A stretch of 64,000 nucleotides of DNA, taken from assembly GCA_937927975.1 (NCBI GenBank), contig CALEZT010000082.1, positions 1 to 64,000 of the forward strand, written 5' to 3'. This DNA comes from an uncultured Phycisphaerales bacterium (GTDB taxonomy: Bacteria > Planctomycetota > Phycisphaerae > Sedimentisphaerales > Anaerobacaceae). The notes beneath the pieces are model-generated. The model searched no databases, was not told where the DNA came from, and was given only the letters and a program-made list of their open reading frames with translations. Positions within the stretch are counted from its first letter, which is position 1; the number at the start of each line of letters is the position of its first letter. Positions 50,611 to 58,219 of this stretch are shown here, piece by piece. A program made the translations under genes and the position numbers.

Positions 50611-50752
50611 CCCTGTCCGGTGACGTGTCCCAGGGAGTGGATTGGCGCTTCTGCGGGAATGACATTCCGGGTTCTCCATGAACCCCTGTTGCACGTGTGC
50701 CAATACGGTCACACACCGGGCCTCGGGCCCGGTTTGCCCCATTGCATTTATA

Positions 50753-50781
50753 TTGACAATCGGGGTGGATAATGGTATCTT
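50753..50781 (+). promoter_or_regulatory. Promoter of the 50930 PEP-CTERM gene
   Basis: TTGACA (50753-50758), 17-base spacer, TATCTT (50776-50781), 148 bases before the start codon. The rest of the 50611-50929 gap holds no gene. Confidence 0.68.
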
Positions 50782-50929
50782 CACAGAATGGAGGAGCAGG
50801 CTGGTTGTCCTCGAATGGTCGCCTTCGGCGGCGAGGGAGGCAGGTTCGCAAGTGTACGCCGAGCCGGGAGACGGTTCCACGGCGTGGATATCCGATCAGT
50901 AGGTGGTCTGACTCGTGGAGGGTTGAGAA

Positions 50930-51622
50930 ATGGCTGTGTCCGTTCGATCGCGTATTCAGCGGGGATTCGTGTTGGCTTGTGTCGCTCTCGGGCTCGTCTC
51001 CACCGCTTGGGGCAGTCCCGTGTGGGTCCAGGTTACCGGGGAGGTAAGGTACTCGGACTTCTTAACCATCGGCGTTGGCAGCCCGGTCACGGGCTTCTAC
51101 ACCTACGACGACCATGCCGAGCCATTGCCGGAGTCCGGCGAAAATCCCATCTGGTACGAAGCGATCGCGATGGGTCTGACCTTCGTTGACGGCTCCTCGA
51201 TCCAGACAAACACAGTCGCGATCATGATCAACAACAACAGTGGCGGCAAAGTGACGGGGGTCGATGAATACGCCGTCGACTTCGACCTCCTATTCGCTGG
51301 AGGCACGTGGACCGGCGCGTTCGAGGGACCAGTCTGGGACATTCTTCACGGATCGATCATCCGACACGATCCAGCGGGAACGGCCTGGGACGATGTCGCC
51401 CTGCCGGACCCTGAGACGGTCCTGGCTCTGCTGCCCGACGACGACAGTTGGGTAAACTTCTACGACTACGTGGGCGAAGGCAGCGTCGGCATCAGGTCCA
51501 TCCGTTTTGAGGTTATGGATCTGTCCGTCGTTTCCGCACCGGTGCCCGTGCCCGGGGCCCTGATGCTTGCGGCCATCGGCGCAGGCTGCTGCCGCTGGGT
51601 GCTCAGGCGCAAGACGGCGTGA
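50930..51622 (+). CDS. PEP-CTERM-like sorted exported protein
   Basis: A 230-residue exported protein. Signal peptide about 1-29 (GFVLACVALGLVSTAWGS); mature domain about 30-200, beta-rich (VWVQVTGEVRYSDFLTIGVGSPVTGFYTY), of the kind often annotated as a PEP-CTERM exported domain; sorting tail VPVPGALMLAAIGAGCCRW followed by VLRRKTA. The two Cys in the hydrophobic part of the tail are unusual. ATG 50930 follows GGAGGG. Promoter as in the other PEP-CTERM genes. Confidence 0.85.
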   Translation: MAVSVRSRIQRGFVLACVALGLVSTAWGSPVWVQVTGEVRYSDFLTIGVGSPVTGFYTYDDHAEPLPESGENPIWYEAIAMGLTFVDGSSIQTNTVAIMINNNSGGKVTGVDEYAVDFDLLFAGGTWTGAFEGPVWDILHGSIIRHDPAGTAWDDVALPDPETVLALLPDDDSWVNFYDYVGEGSVGIRSIRFEVMDLSVVSAPVPVPGALMLAAIGAGCCRWVLRRKTA

Positions 51623-51731
51623 TGGACATCCGACAATTCCCTGCTCCTTGCTCCGTCCAAGGTCTACCACAGGTGGTCTGCGCGCGGTAGACTGATCGTG
51701 CTGGTTCGACATGACACGATTAGGAGAAACC

Positions 51732-52679
51732 ATGATGGACAGGGCGGCAGATCATCCGATGGGGACGAGCGGTCGAATTCTCGTTGTGGCGGCGATCCTT
51801 GCGAAGATGGCGGTCTCGTCGGTCCAGGCCCAACCTCCATCTCGTCAGACAGACCCGCCCAACGCGACTGTACTTCGAGATATCGCGTATGTGCCGGACG
51901 GCCACGAGCGGCAGAAATTCGATCTGTATCTGCCGAAGGGGCCTCCAAAGGACGGTGGAAGGCCGCTGATCGTCTGGGTCCACGGCGGGGCCTGGCTGGG
52001 CGGCAGCAAGGACAACTGCCCGGCGGTGCGGTTCGTCAGCGACGGCTACGCGGTCGCCAGCATCAACTATCGACTGAGTCAGCACGCGATCTTCCCTGCC
52101 CAGATCCAGGACTGCAAAGCCGCGATCCGCTGGCTGCGGGCCAACGCCGACACGCACGGAATCGACCCCAACCGCATCGGCGCCTGGGGCGCCTCGGCGG
52201 GCGGACACCTGGTCGCTCTGCTCGGGACCGCAGGCGACGTGAAGGACTTCGACGTCGGGCCCCATGCAGGCGTCTCCAGCCGGGTGCAGGCGGTGTGCGA
52301 TTTCTTCGGACCCACCGACTTCACGCAGATGGGCAAGTTCCCCAGCTCGATGGATCACGACGCGGCCGATGCTCCCGAGGCGAAGCTGATCGGCGGACCC
52401 ATCCCGCAGAACAAGGACAAAGCCCAGCGAGCCAACCCGATCACCTACGTGACCAAGGACGATCCGCCCTTCCTGATCGTCCACGGCGACAAGGACCCGC
52501 TGGTCCCGCACAACCAAAGCGAACTGCTCTGCGACGCCCTCAAAGCCGTCGGCGTAAGCGTCGTGTTCTACACCGTCCAGGGCGGCGGTCACGGCGGCTT
52601 CAAAGATCCCCAGGTGGACGTCCTCGTCACCGAGTTCTTCAAGAAACAGTTGAAGCCGACCCCACCCGCGCAGATATAG
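51732..52679 (+). CDS. Secreted alpha/beta hydrolase, BD-FAE/esterase-like
   Basis: A 315-residue exported esterase-like enzyme. Signal peptide within 1-34 (ILVVAAILAKMAVSSVQA). Motifs: oxyanion hole VHGGAWLGG, nucleophile elbow GASAGGHLV, acid in VHGDKDPLVP and His in GGGHGGFKD. It matches the 1163 product across the whole domain, with the same FPAQIQDCKAAIRWLRANA-type segment. ATG 51732 follows AGGAG; the next ATG (51735) would do as well. Substrate unknown, probably an acylated carbohydrate. Confidence 0.88.
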   Translation: MMDRAADHPMGTSGRILVVAAILAKMAVSSVQAQPPSRQTDPPNATVLRDIAYVPDGHERQKFDLYLPKGPPKDGGRPLIVWVHGGAWLGGSKDNCPAVRFVSDGYAVASINYRLSQHAIFPAQIQDCKAAIRWLRANADTHGIDPNRIGAWGASAGGHLVALLGTAGDVKDFDVGPHAGVSSRVQAVCDFFGPTDFTQMGKFPSSMDHDAADAPEAKLIGGPIPQNKDKAQRANPITYVTKDDPPFLIVHGDKDPLVPHNQSELLCDALKAVGVSVVFYTVQGGGHGGFKDPQVDVLVTEFFKKQLKPTPPAQI

Positions 52680-52739
52680 ACCGCCTTTCGACTGCACCGA
52701 TGGTTCTCATAACAGCTTGCCCGTTCGGTCTGACTTCAC

Positions 52740-53855
52740 TTACGGCAAATCGTCGCCATAATCCTCGATGCCGGTCGCGGCTTCCCCGGCGTCGACCAGA
52801 CCGTCCCCCTGCTGGATGGCCGGCAGTTCTATGTCGTCAGCCGTCGTGAAGATGTTCAGGGACAGGGCCAACGTCCCGGCTACGTGCGGCGCCGCCATGC
52901 TGGTGCCGCTCAAGGTTGCATAGCCGCCTCCCTTGTAGGTGGAGTAGATACTGACGCCGGGAGCTGCAATATCGACTCCGATCCCGAAGTTGCTGAATGA
53001 GGCGAAGGCGTCCGAACTATCCGTGGCCGATACGCCGATCACGTTGGCATAGGCTGCCGGATAGCTGACAGCGCCGCTCTCATTACCTGCGGCCGCCACA
53101 ATTTGCACCTCCGCCGCGGCAGCTGCATCACAGAGATTCTGGAACTCCTGAATGTACGAGCCGCCGCCAAGGCTCATGTTGACTACGTCCATCCCTTCCG
53201 TGATGCACCAGTCCACACCCGCCATGATATCCGATGTCCAGCCCATTCCGCTTCGGTTCAGGACCTTGACTGCGTAGAGGGATGCCGCCGGGGCCACGCC
53301 GATCACACCGATCGCATTGTCCCTGGCCGCAATGATTCCGGCAACATGGGTCCCGTGGCCGTTGTCGTCCGCGTACGATTTGGCGGGGTTGATGATATTG
53401 ATGCCGCCTGCGACGCCCAAATCAGGATGCGTCAAGTCGATGCCGGTGTCCACTACGGCCACCTTCGCCCCCTGACCGAGATAATCTTTGGCGTGTGCCC
53501 ATTCCGCGTCGATCCGGTTTATGCCCCAGGGCAGGGTCTGGGCGGGGGGCGTCGGCGGTTGCTTAGGTGGTTTTGCCATAGTGGAGACAATCGAGTCTGG
53601 CTCAATGTCGACGATGAGGGGATTCCGCTGCAGCCCTGCCAAGGCCTGCGCAGGGACTTGGATGGCGATGGCCGGAATGTTGTCGTAAACGTGGATTACG
53701 CTTCCGCCTGCGCGCATGACCGCCTCCGCCGCCTGTTCTGTGGGGGCCTGAATCGTAACGATATACCGGCCTGACTGCTGGGCGTCGCTCGGGCACACGA
53801 GGATCGCGCACACCAGGATCAAAAAGGACAACAAGAATCTCGTTTGCAGCTTCAT
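52740..53855 (-). CDS. Secreted subtilisin-like serine protease (S8)
   Basis: A 371-residue protease. Signal peptide 1-23 (FLLSFLILVCAILVCPSDA); inhibitor-like propeptide about 28-95 (YIVTIQAPTEQAAEAVM); catalytic domain with Asp in VAVVDTGIDLTHPD, His in GHGTHVAGI, the oxyanion Asn in AAAGNESG and Ser in GTSMAAPHVAG. All needed residues are present, so it should be active after propeptide removal. The C-terminus ends with an acidic stretch (DYGDDLP). ATG 53855 follows AAGGGG. No inhibitor or partner is adjacent. Confidence 0.93.
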   Translation of the reverse strand: MKLQTRFLLSFLILVCAILVCPSDAQQSGRYIVTIQAPTEQAAEAVMRAGGSVIHVYDNIPAIAIQVPAQALAGLQRNPLIVDIEPDSIVSTMAKPPKQPPTPPAQTLPWGINRIDAEWAHAKDYLGQGAKVAVVDTGIDLTHPDLGVAGGINIINPAKSYADDNGHGTHVAGIIAARDNAIGVIGVAPAASLYAVKVLNRSGMGWTSDIMAGVDWCITEGMDVVNMSLGGGSYIQEFQNLCDAAAAAEVQIVAAAGNESGAVSYPAAYANVIGVSATDSSDAFASFSNFGIGVDIAAPGVSIYSTYKGGGYATLSGTSMAAPHVAGTLALSLNIFTTADDIELPAIQQGDGLVDAGEAATGIEDYGDDLP

Positions 53856-54246
53856 TTTCGTCCCCTTCAATTTGCGGATGAAACACGATTGCTGGAGCAG
53901 CCTACCAGAACAGACAACCAAGCCCGACGCGGCCCGCACAGGAATTGACCGAACTCCTGAGGGCTGTCTCCCAGACATGGTGCACCTCCAAGGTAAGCAT
54001 AGCTCCAGTTTGGTTGGCGTTGGTGGTCAGGACCAGCGTGATGCCGAAGAACATGAGACGTCGCCAAGTACAATCACTATATCGGCCAATCGGGACGTTG
54101 TCCAGGTAAATTCAGGGGAATTGGAGGAATTCCCCATGCCCTGGGCTGACTGGCGGATAACCAGCGGCTTTTGGTCTTGCATCGGACTCCATTCCTGAGA
54201 TGATGGAACGGTCGCCCGTCGGACGTCCGAATTGGAAAGGAATACT
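53856..54246. other. 391-base noncoding gap
   Basis: It holds a small hairpin (GGGGAATT and AATTCCCC around 54113-54133) and no supported gene. Confidence 0.55.
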
Positions 54247-54531
54247 ATGGGAAATGTCGGCGATGAGTTTCAGCAGCAGACGAAATACCGGCCGGATATG
54301 ATGGGGACCGAGGTGGTGCGGCGCGGACCCCGGCCGGAGTTGTACAAGACCTATCCCGACAGCAAGAAGGTCTCGCTGCCGATGTTCGAGCCGGAGGTGC
54401 TCATGACGCTCGACAGGATTCTGGGCGATCGAAAGAGCGTCCGCAGCTTTGGGGCCAAGCCTCTGTCGCTGGGGCAGTTGAGCTATCTGCTCTGGGCCTC
54501 GAACATGTCCGTCGTCGGCGTCCCGGCATAG
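54247..54531 (+). pseudogene. Truncated SagB-type nitroreductase fragment
   Basis: The 94-residue product matches the beginning of SagB-type dehydrogenase/nitroreductase proteins: LPMFEPEVLMTLDRILGDRKSVRSFGAKPLSLGQLSYLLWASN, the FMN-binding start RKSVRSF being clear. It then ends after NMSVVGVPA, so the remaining half of the flavin fold is missing. ATG 54247. It is probably a remnant left by deletion. The next gene (54556) starts 24 bases later and belongs to a different family. Confidence 0.72.
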
Positions 54532-54555
54532 AAGGAAGGATCGACCGCCGAACCT

Positions 54556-54933
54556 ATGGACCACGCCGCACCACCGCAGAGCTCCCTGGATGAGCTGTTC
54601 GAGGCGTTGAAGCGATCAGGGTTCCGCAGCCGGTTCCGGCTTCGGGGCAAAGAGGCGGCGTACCTGCGGGAAAAGGGTCTGGAGACCGTCCTGGAGCACG
54701 CGAGGGATTTCGTCGTGAAGAGGCTCGCGCCCGCGAGGATCGCCAACGACGGCAAGCAGACCCCCATGCGAAACCACCCGGTCTTCGTCGCCCAGCACGC
54801 GACCGCCACCTGCTGTCGCGGCTGCCTGGAGAAATGGCACAACATTCCTAAAGGTCACGCGTTATCCGACCGAGAAGTCCTGTACGTGGTGGCTGTTATC
54901 CGACGGTGGCTTAGTTCACAGCAGCCGCAATAG
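54556..54933 (+). CDS. DUF4186 family protein
   Basis: A 125-residue protein that matches the DUF4186 pattern throughout: LFEALKRSGFRSRFRLRGKEAAYL, GLETVLEHARDFVVKRLAPA, NDGKQTPMRNHPVFVAQHATATCCRGCLEKWHNIPKG. The conserved HATATCCRGC contains His and Cys residues likely to bind metal. The function of the family is unknown to me. ATG 54556 is the first start in frame. It follows the nitroreductase fragment with no visible operon partner. Confidence 0.88.
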   Translation: MDHAAPPQSSLDELFEALKRSGFRSRFRLRGKEAAYLREKGLETVLEHARDFVVKRLAPARIANDGKQTPMRNHPVFVAQHATATCCRGCLEKWHNIPKGHALSDREVLYVVAVIRRWLSSQQPQ

Positions 54934-54966
54934 GGCAGTTCCGACCCCTGCGTCCGGAAAAACCCG

Positions 54967-54995
54967 TTGCCGCAATAACGTTGCGGCACTATAGT
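54967..54995 (+). promoter_or_regulatory. Promoter of the PfkB kinase gene with a palindrome in its spacer
   Basis: TTGCCG (54967-54972), 17-base spacer, TATAGT (54990-54995). TGCCGCAA (54968-54975) and TTGCGGCA (54981-54988) form a palindrome across the -35 and spacer, a plausible operator. Confidence 0.55.
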
Positions 54996-55042
54996 GGAGT
55001 CCGATCATCGAAGGTCAATCAGGTACACGAACAGGTAGCAAC

Positions 55043-56020
55043 ATGACGGAACGGAATCCGAAAATCGTAGTCATCGGAAGCACGTACATCGACCTTGCGG
55101 TCAAGTGCAGCAATATCCCCACCCCCAGCCAGGCCGTCAGCGGTTCTTCCCTGGCGTGCACCCTCGCGGGTCCCGGCCCGATCCAGGCGGTGCAGGCGGC
55201 TTTGTGCCGATGCGAGGTCTCTCTGATCAGCAAGGTCGGAGGCGACGCCTTCGCACAGATGGCCCTCAAGAGCCTGGCGGAATACAAGGTGGACACCGAG
55301 TACGTGTTCTTCGCGGAGTCCAAGACCACCGGCGTCATCGTCACGCTGGTCAACTGCGAAGGCGAAAACGCCACCTGCCACTACACCGGCGCCAACTGCG
55401 CCCTGCAGCCTGCGGACATCCAACTGGCTGAGGAACGCATCGCCCAGGCGGACGTCTGCCTCATCCACGGCTGTCTGCCTCAGGATGCGATCGCGGCGGC
55501 CATCCACTGCGCCAACCTCCACGGGACCCGCGTGATCCTCAACCCCGCCCGACCGATCGAGCAGACGGACCAACACCGCGTGGACCTGCCTTCGGAGTAC
55601 TTCACGGCCGACGTCCTGGTGGCCAACCTGGAGAAGGCCGCGGAGATTGCCGAACAGGCGGCAGCCCATGTCCGCACCGCCAAGATGATCGGCTCGGACC
55701 TCATCGCACGCGGCGCCCACAGCGCGGTCATCACGATGGGTCGTCGCGGCTGCGTGGTCGTGGACCGCAACGGCGCCGACCACGTCCAAGGCTTCGAGGT
55801 CGATTGGGTGGACCGAACCGGCAGCGGAGACGCCTTCGCCGGGGCGCTGGCCGCCTATTGCGGGGTCAAGCACGATCTTCGCGCCGCGGTCAAATTCGCC
55901 TCCGCGGCGGGCGCCCTGGCCTGCACGAAATTCGGCGCGATCGAGTCCCTGCCCTCCAAAGCCGAGATCATCCAACTCCTCCAGAACGAAGACATCGACC
56001 TGCTCCATCACAGCCAGTGA
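55043..56020 (+). CDS. PfkB-family carbohydrate kinase, ribokinase-like
   Basis: A 325-residue sugar kinase. The N-terminus KIVVIGSTYIDLAVKCSNIP and GPGPIQAVQAALCRCEVSLISKVGGDAFA fit the ribokinase group, though the usual GGKGANQA appears as GPGPIQAV, so substrate binding may differ. The phosphate-transfer signature WVDRTGSGDAFAGALAAY is intact with its catalytic Asp. It should phosphorylate a free sugar or nucleoside with ATP; the sugar is uncertain. ATG 55043 is 48 bases after the -10. No transporter is adjacent. Confidence 0.88.
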   Translation: MTERNPKIVVIGSTYIDLAVKCSNIPTPSQAVSGSSLACTLAGPGPIQAVQAALCRCEVSLISKVGGDAFAQMALKSLAEYKVDTEYVFFAESKTTGVIVTLVNCEGENATCHYTGANCALQPADIQLAEERIAQADVCLIHGCLPQDAIAAAIHCANLHGTRVILNPARPIEQTDQHRVDLPSEYFTADVLVANLEKAAEIAEQAAAHVRTAKMIGSDLIARGAHSAVITMGRRGCVVVDRNGADHVQGFEVDWVDRTGSGDAFAGALAAYCGVKHDLRAAVKFASAAGALACTKFGAIESLPSKAEIIQLLQNEDIDLLHHSQ

Positions 56021-56021
56021 A

Positions 56022-56095
56022 ATGGTGCGTCGTACGCACCCTACAAGACTACAAGACGCATCGCCACAGCCTGTAGGGTGCGTACCACGCACCAT
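56022..56095. repeat. Inverted repeat element between convergent genes
   Basis: ATGGTGCGTCGTACGCACC at 56022 faces GGTGCGTACCACGCACCAT ending at 56095, with TACA/TGTA extending the arms. It may also act as a terminator for both neighbours. Confidence 0.75.
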
Positions 56096-56110
56096 CTTCT
56101 CAGATTTCGC

Positions 56111-56968
56111 TCAATAATCCTTGAATTTCCGCATCCACGCCGGCCACTGCTCCGGCTGCACCTCGCCGGCCTTCGTCCAGGGCCCGTTCGTATCGAATTC
56201 CTTGTGCCACTTGAGCGTCCAGAGTTCTTTCAGACCCACCCTGCGGACCGACCAGTCGAGAAACACCATGTTGATCCCCTGGCCATGACGCTCTGTGAAT
56301 AGATACGACACACGATCGCCATAATAGGAGCTGGGATTCAGCTCGGGGGGCGGCGTGAACGGCTGCTTGGGTGGCGGGTCCAGATGATGAAGTCCCGCGA
56401 ACCAATGGGTGCAATCGAAGAACACCGGTACCCGCGAGGGCCCCTTGACATCCGCGGTACGCCACATGCGTCCTTTCCACGGGTACATCTCGTCGCGGGT
56501 GTAGTCCAACCACGTGTTCCAACCGAGACTGCCATACCCCGTGACACTCCGTTCCTCCGGTGGCGCCGCAGGGTCCACTCGTCCGAAGGCATACGCATGA
56601 AACGCATCACCCCAGGGGACGGGCGGCCCGGGTAAGGGTGTCAGGGCAAGAGGACAGAGCCGCAGTCTGGGCTCCAAAGCCCGGCTCTCGTGCCAGAAAA
56701 CACGCCAGACGCCACCGAGACCCGACTGCTCGCCTCCTGGCGAGCCGATGTGCTCCTGCATGTAGATGGCCGACAGCAGACCCAGCTCGCGCAGCCTTGA
56801 CTGGCAGACGACGCCTTTCGCCTGTTTCCGGACCCGCTGGAGCGTCGGGAGCAGGATCGCCATCAGCAGGGCGACGATGGAGATCATCACGAGCAGTTCG
56901 ATGAGGGTGAACGCCCTGCGAGAGTGGTTCTGAGCGAGGCACGGCCGGAATATCCCTTCACCGCTCAT
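56111..56968 (-). CDS. Type IV pilin-like protein (DUF1559-type pseudopilin)
   Basis: A 285-residue protein with a prepilin signal: RRAFTLIELLVMISIVALLMAILLPTL, in which the peptidase cuts before FTLIELL and the helix forms the pilin stalk. The rest is the large globular domain typical of planctomycete pseudopilins, ending with HGQGINMVFLDWSVRRVGLKEL, the H-x-G/N-x-x-F-x-D pattern of the group. Such proteins are numerous in Planctomycetota and are thought to form pseudopili or surface structures. ATG 56968 follows AGGGAG. Confidence 0.88.
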   Translation of the reverse strand: MSGEGIFRPCLAQNHSRRAFTLIELLVMISIVALLMAILLPTLQRVRKQAKGVVCQSRLRELGLLSAIYMQEHIGSPGGEQSGLGGVWRVFWHESRALEPRLRLCPLALTPLPGPPVPWGDAFHAYAFGRVDPAAPPEERSVTGYGSLGWNTWLDYTRDEMYPWKGRMWRTADVKGPSRVPVFFDCTHWFAGLHHLDPPPKQPFTPPPELNPSSYYGDRVSYLFTERHGQGINMVFLDWSVRRVGLKELWTLKWHKEFDTNGPWTKAGEVQPEQWPAWMRKFKDY

Positions 56969-57102
56969 GGTTTCTCCCTGCCAACAAACCTTCATCGATT
57001 CTACCCACTCCCTGCGTTGTGATGCAAGCGAAAGACCGCAGATTTCTCGCCGGGGAGACCCTCTTTCGCGGGGCATGATGGCCAGTACGGCCTGTCGCCC
57101 GG

Positions 57103-57807
57103 TCAGGTCTTTATGGCGTAGTACAGCTTCCGCAGGAGCCGGCCGTGCTCGCTGATGTCCTCGCGTCGCTCGGCGATGAACGTATCGATGGCGCGGGTTG
57201 CGCCGCGGTACTCCTGGTTGTCGTAGTCGTCGAAGACGCAGCATCCGCCCGGCGACAACCGGGGCCATACGGTTCTGGCCGCATAGAGCATGCTGTCGTG
57301 CAGGTCGCAGTCGATGAAAGCGAAGCAGAAGGGGCCCTGGAGCGTATCCAGCGTCGTCTGGAACAACCCCTGGACCAGGACGACCCGATCGGCCACGCCG
57401 AGACGCTCCAGCTTGCGGCGGACATAGTGGAGATCGGTTTCTTTGAAGGAATGGCGTCGTGTGGCGTCGCCGGCTTCCTGCTCCCGCCGGATCTCCTCGG
57501 GATCGAAGCCCGCGAACGTGTCGCACGCGTAGATGCGTTTGGGAAGCTGCCGCATCTTCAACAAGCGGGCCATGCTGACGGTCGTGCCGCAGAGGAAACT
57601 CCCGCATTCGATGACGTCGCCCTCAAGATCGAGCGAAGCCTCCAGACGCGCGATCAGAGCTTCCACTTCATCCGGCACCAGGCTTCCCTCGTATTGCACG
57701 CGCCTCGTGGCGTAGAGCGAGGGAAACCGCAGGAGAATCCCTCGTCTGAGGCGCCGTCGCCACGAGGGGGGAAGACACCGACCCAAACGCGCCAGGGCGC
57801 CGAGCAT
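57103..57807 (-). CDS. TylF/MycF-like methyltransferase
   Basis: A 234-residue protein matching the macrocin-O-methyltransferase (TylF) family: SAM-binding DVIECGSFLCGTTVSMARLL, IYACDTFAGFD, LVQGLFQTTLDTL, FAFIDCDLHDSMLYAARTVWPRLSPGGCCVFDDYDN (Asp residues for the metal). Members O-methylate sugars or related groups. The basic N-terminus (PSWRRRLRRGILLRF) is not typical and may contact a membrane or polymer. ATG 57807 is preferred to GTG 57813 by its distance from AGGGAG. It stands alone; a role in surface polysaccharide modification is a guess. Confidence 0.85.
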   Translation of the reverse strand: MLGALARLGRCLPPSWRRRLRRGILLRFPSLYATRRVQYEGSLVPDEVEALIARLEASLDLEGDVIECGSFLCGTTVSMARLLKMRQLPKRIYACDTFAGFDPEEIRREQEAGDATRRHSFKETDLHYVRRKLERLGVADRVVLVQGLFQTTLDTLQGPFCFAFIDCDLHDSMLYAARTVWPRLSPGGCCVFDDYDNQEYRGATRAIDTFIAERREDISEHGRLLRKLYYAIKT

Positions 57808-58033
57808 TCGCACACTCCCTTCAACCAGGTCTGATTCGACACGTCACGTCACCCGATCATTCTAACGGACCGCTTCCATTTTGCCCAGAGCCGGCCTCCG
57901 GAGTTCGATTCCGTCGGGGAGGTTGCCCGCAAAACGCGGTCTTCGCCACCGAGAAGGGCAATTTGCTTCACTCTGCGGTTCGTCCGCACCTAGGGGCACA
58001 GCAATCTCCCTGAATATCCCTACTGAACGCCTC

Positions 58034-58193
58034 GGAATAGCAAAATTCGTGCAACATCTCAAAACCTAAAACGCCCCTGTCGCACAATTTTTTTTATTCC
58101 TCGCCGGGCCTGGAGTTAAGTGCATTTCCACCTTCCCTAAAACACGAATTTTTCGACAAATTCGTGCAACATCGAGCAAGGGTAGAGGGACGC
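58034..58193 (+). repeat. 160-bp spaced-box element, copy 2 (before the portal gene)
   Basis: Same boxes, order and spacing as 24358-24517, ending 26 bases before the portal start. The two spacers between boxes have little identity to copy 1. The rest of the 57808-58219 gap shows nothing else. Confidence 0.75.
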
Positions 58194-58219
58194 GTCAGTC
58201 CGAGCGACCCGAAAACGAG

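Noticed and set aside
54247..54933. A fusion or frameshift linking the nitroreductase fragment with the DUF4186 gene
   Set aside because: The downstream protein matches DUF4186 from its start, and no remaining nitroreductase sequence is visible in any frame between them.
24358..58193. The two 160-bp elements as attachment sites of one 33.7-kb integrated element
   Set aside because: The copies are too diverged between boxes for recent recombination sites, no integrase was seen, and core metabolic genes (nadE, rpiB) lie between them.
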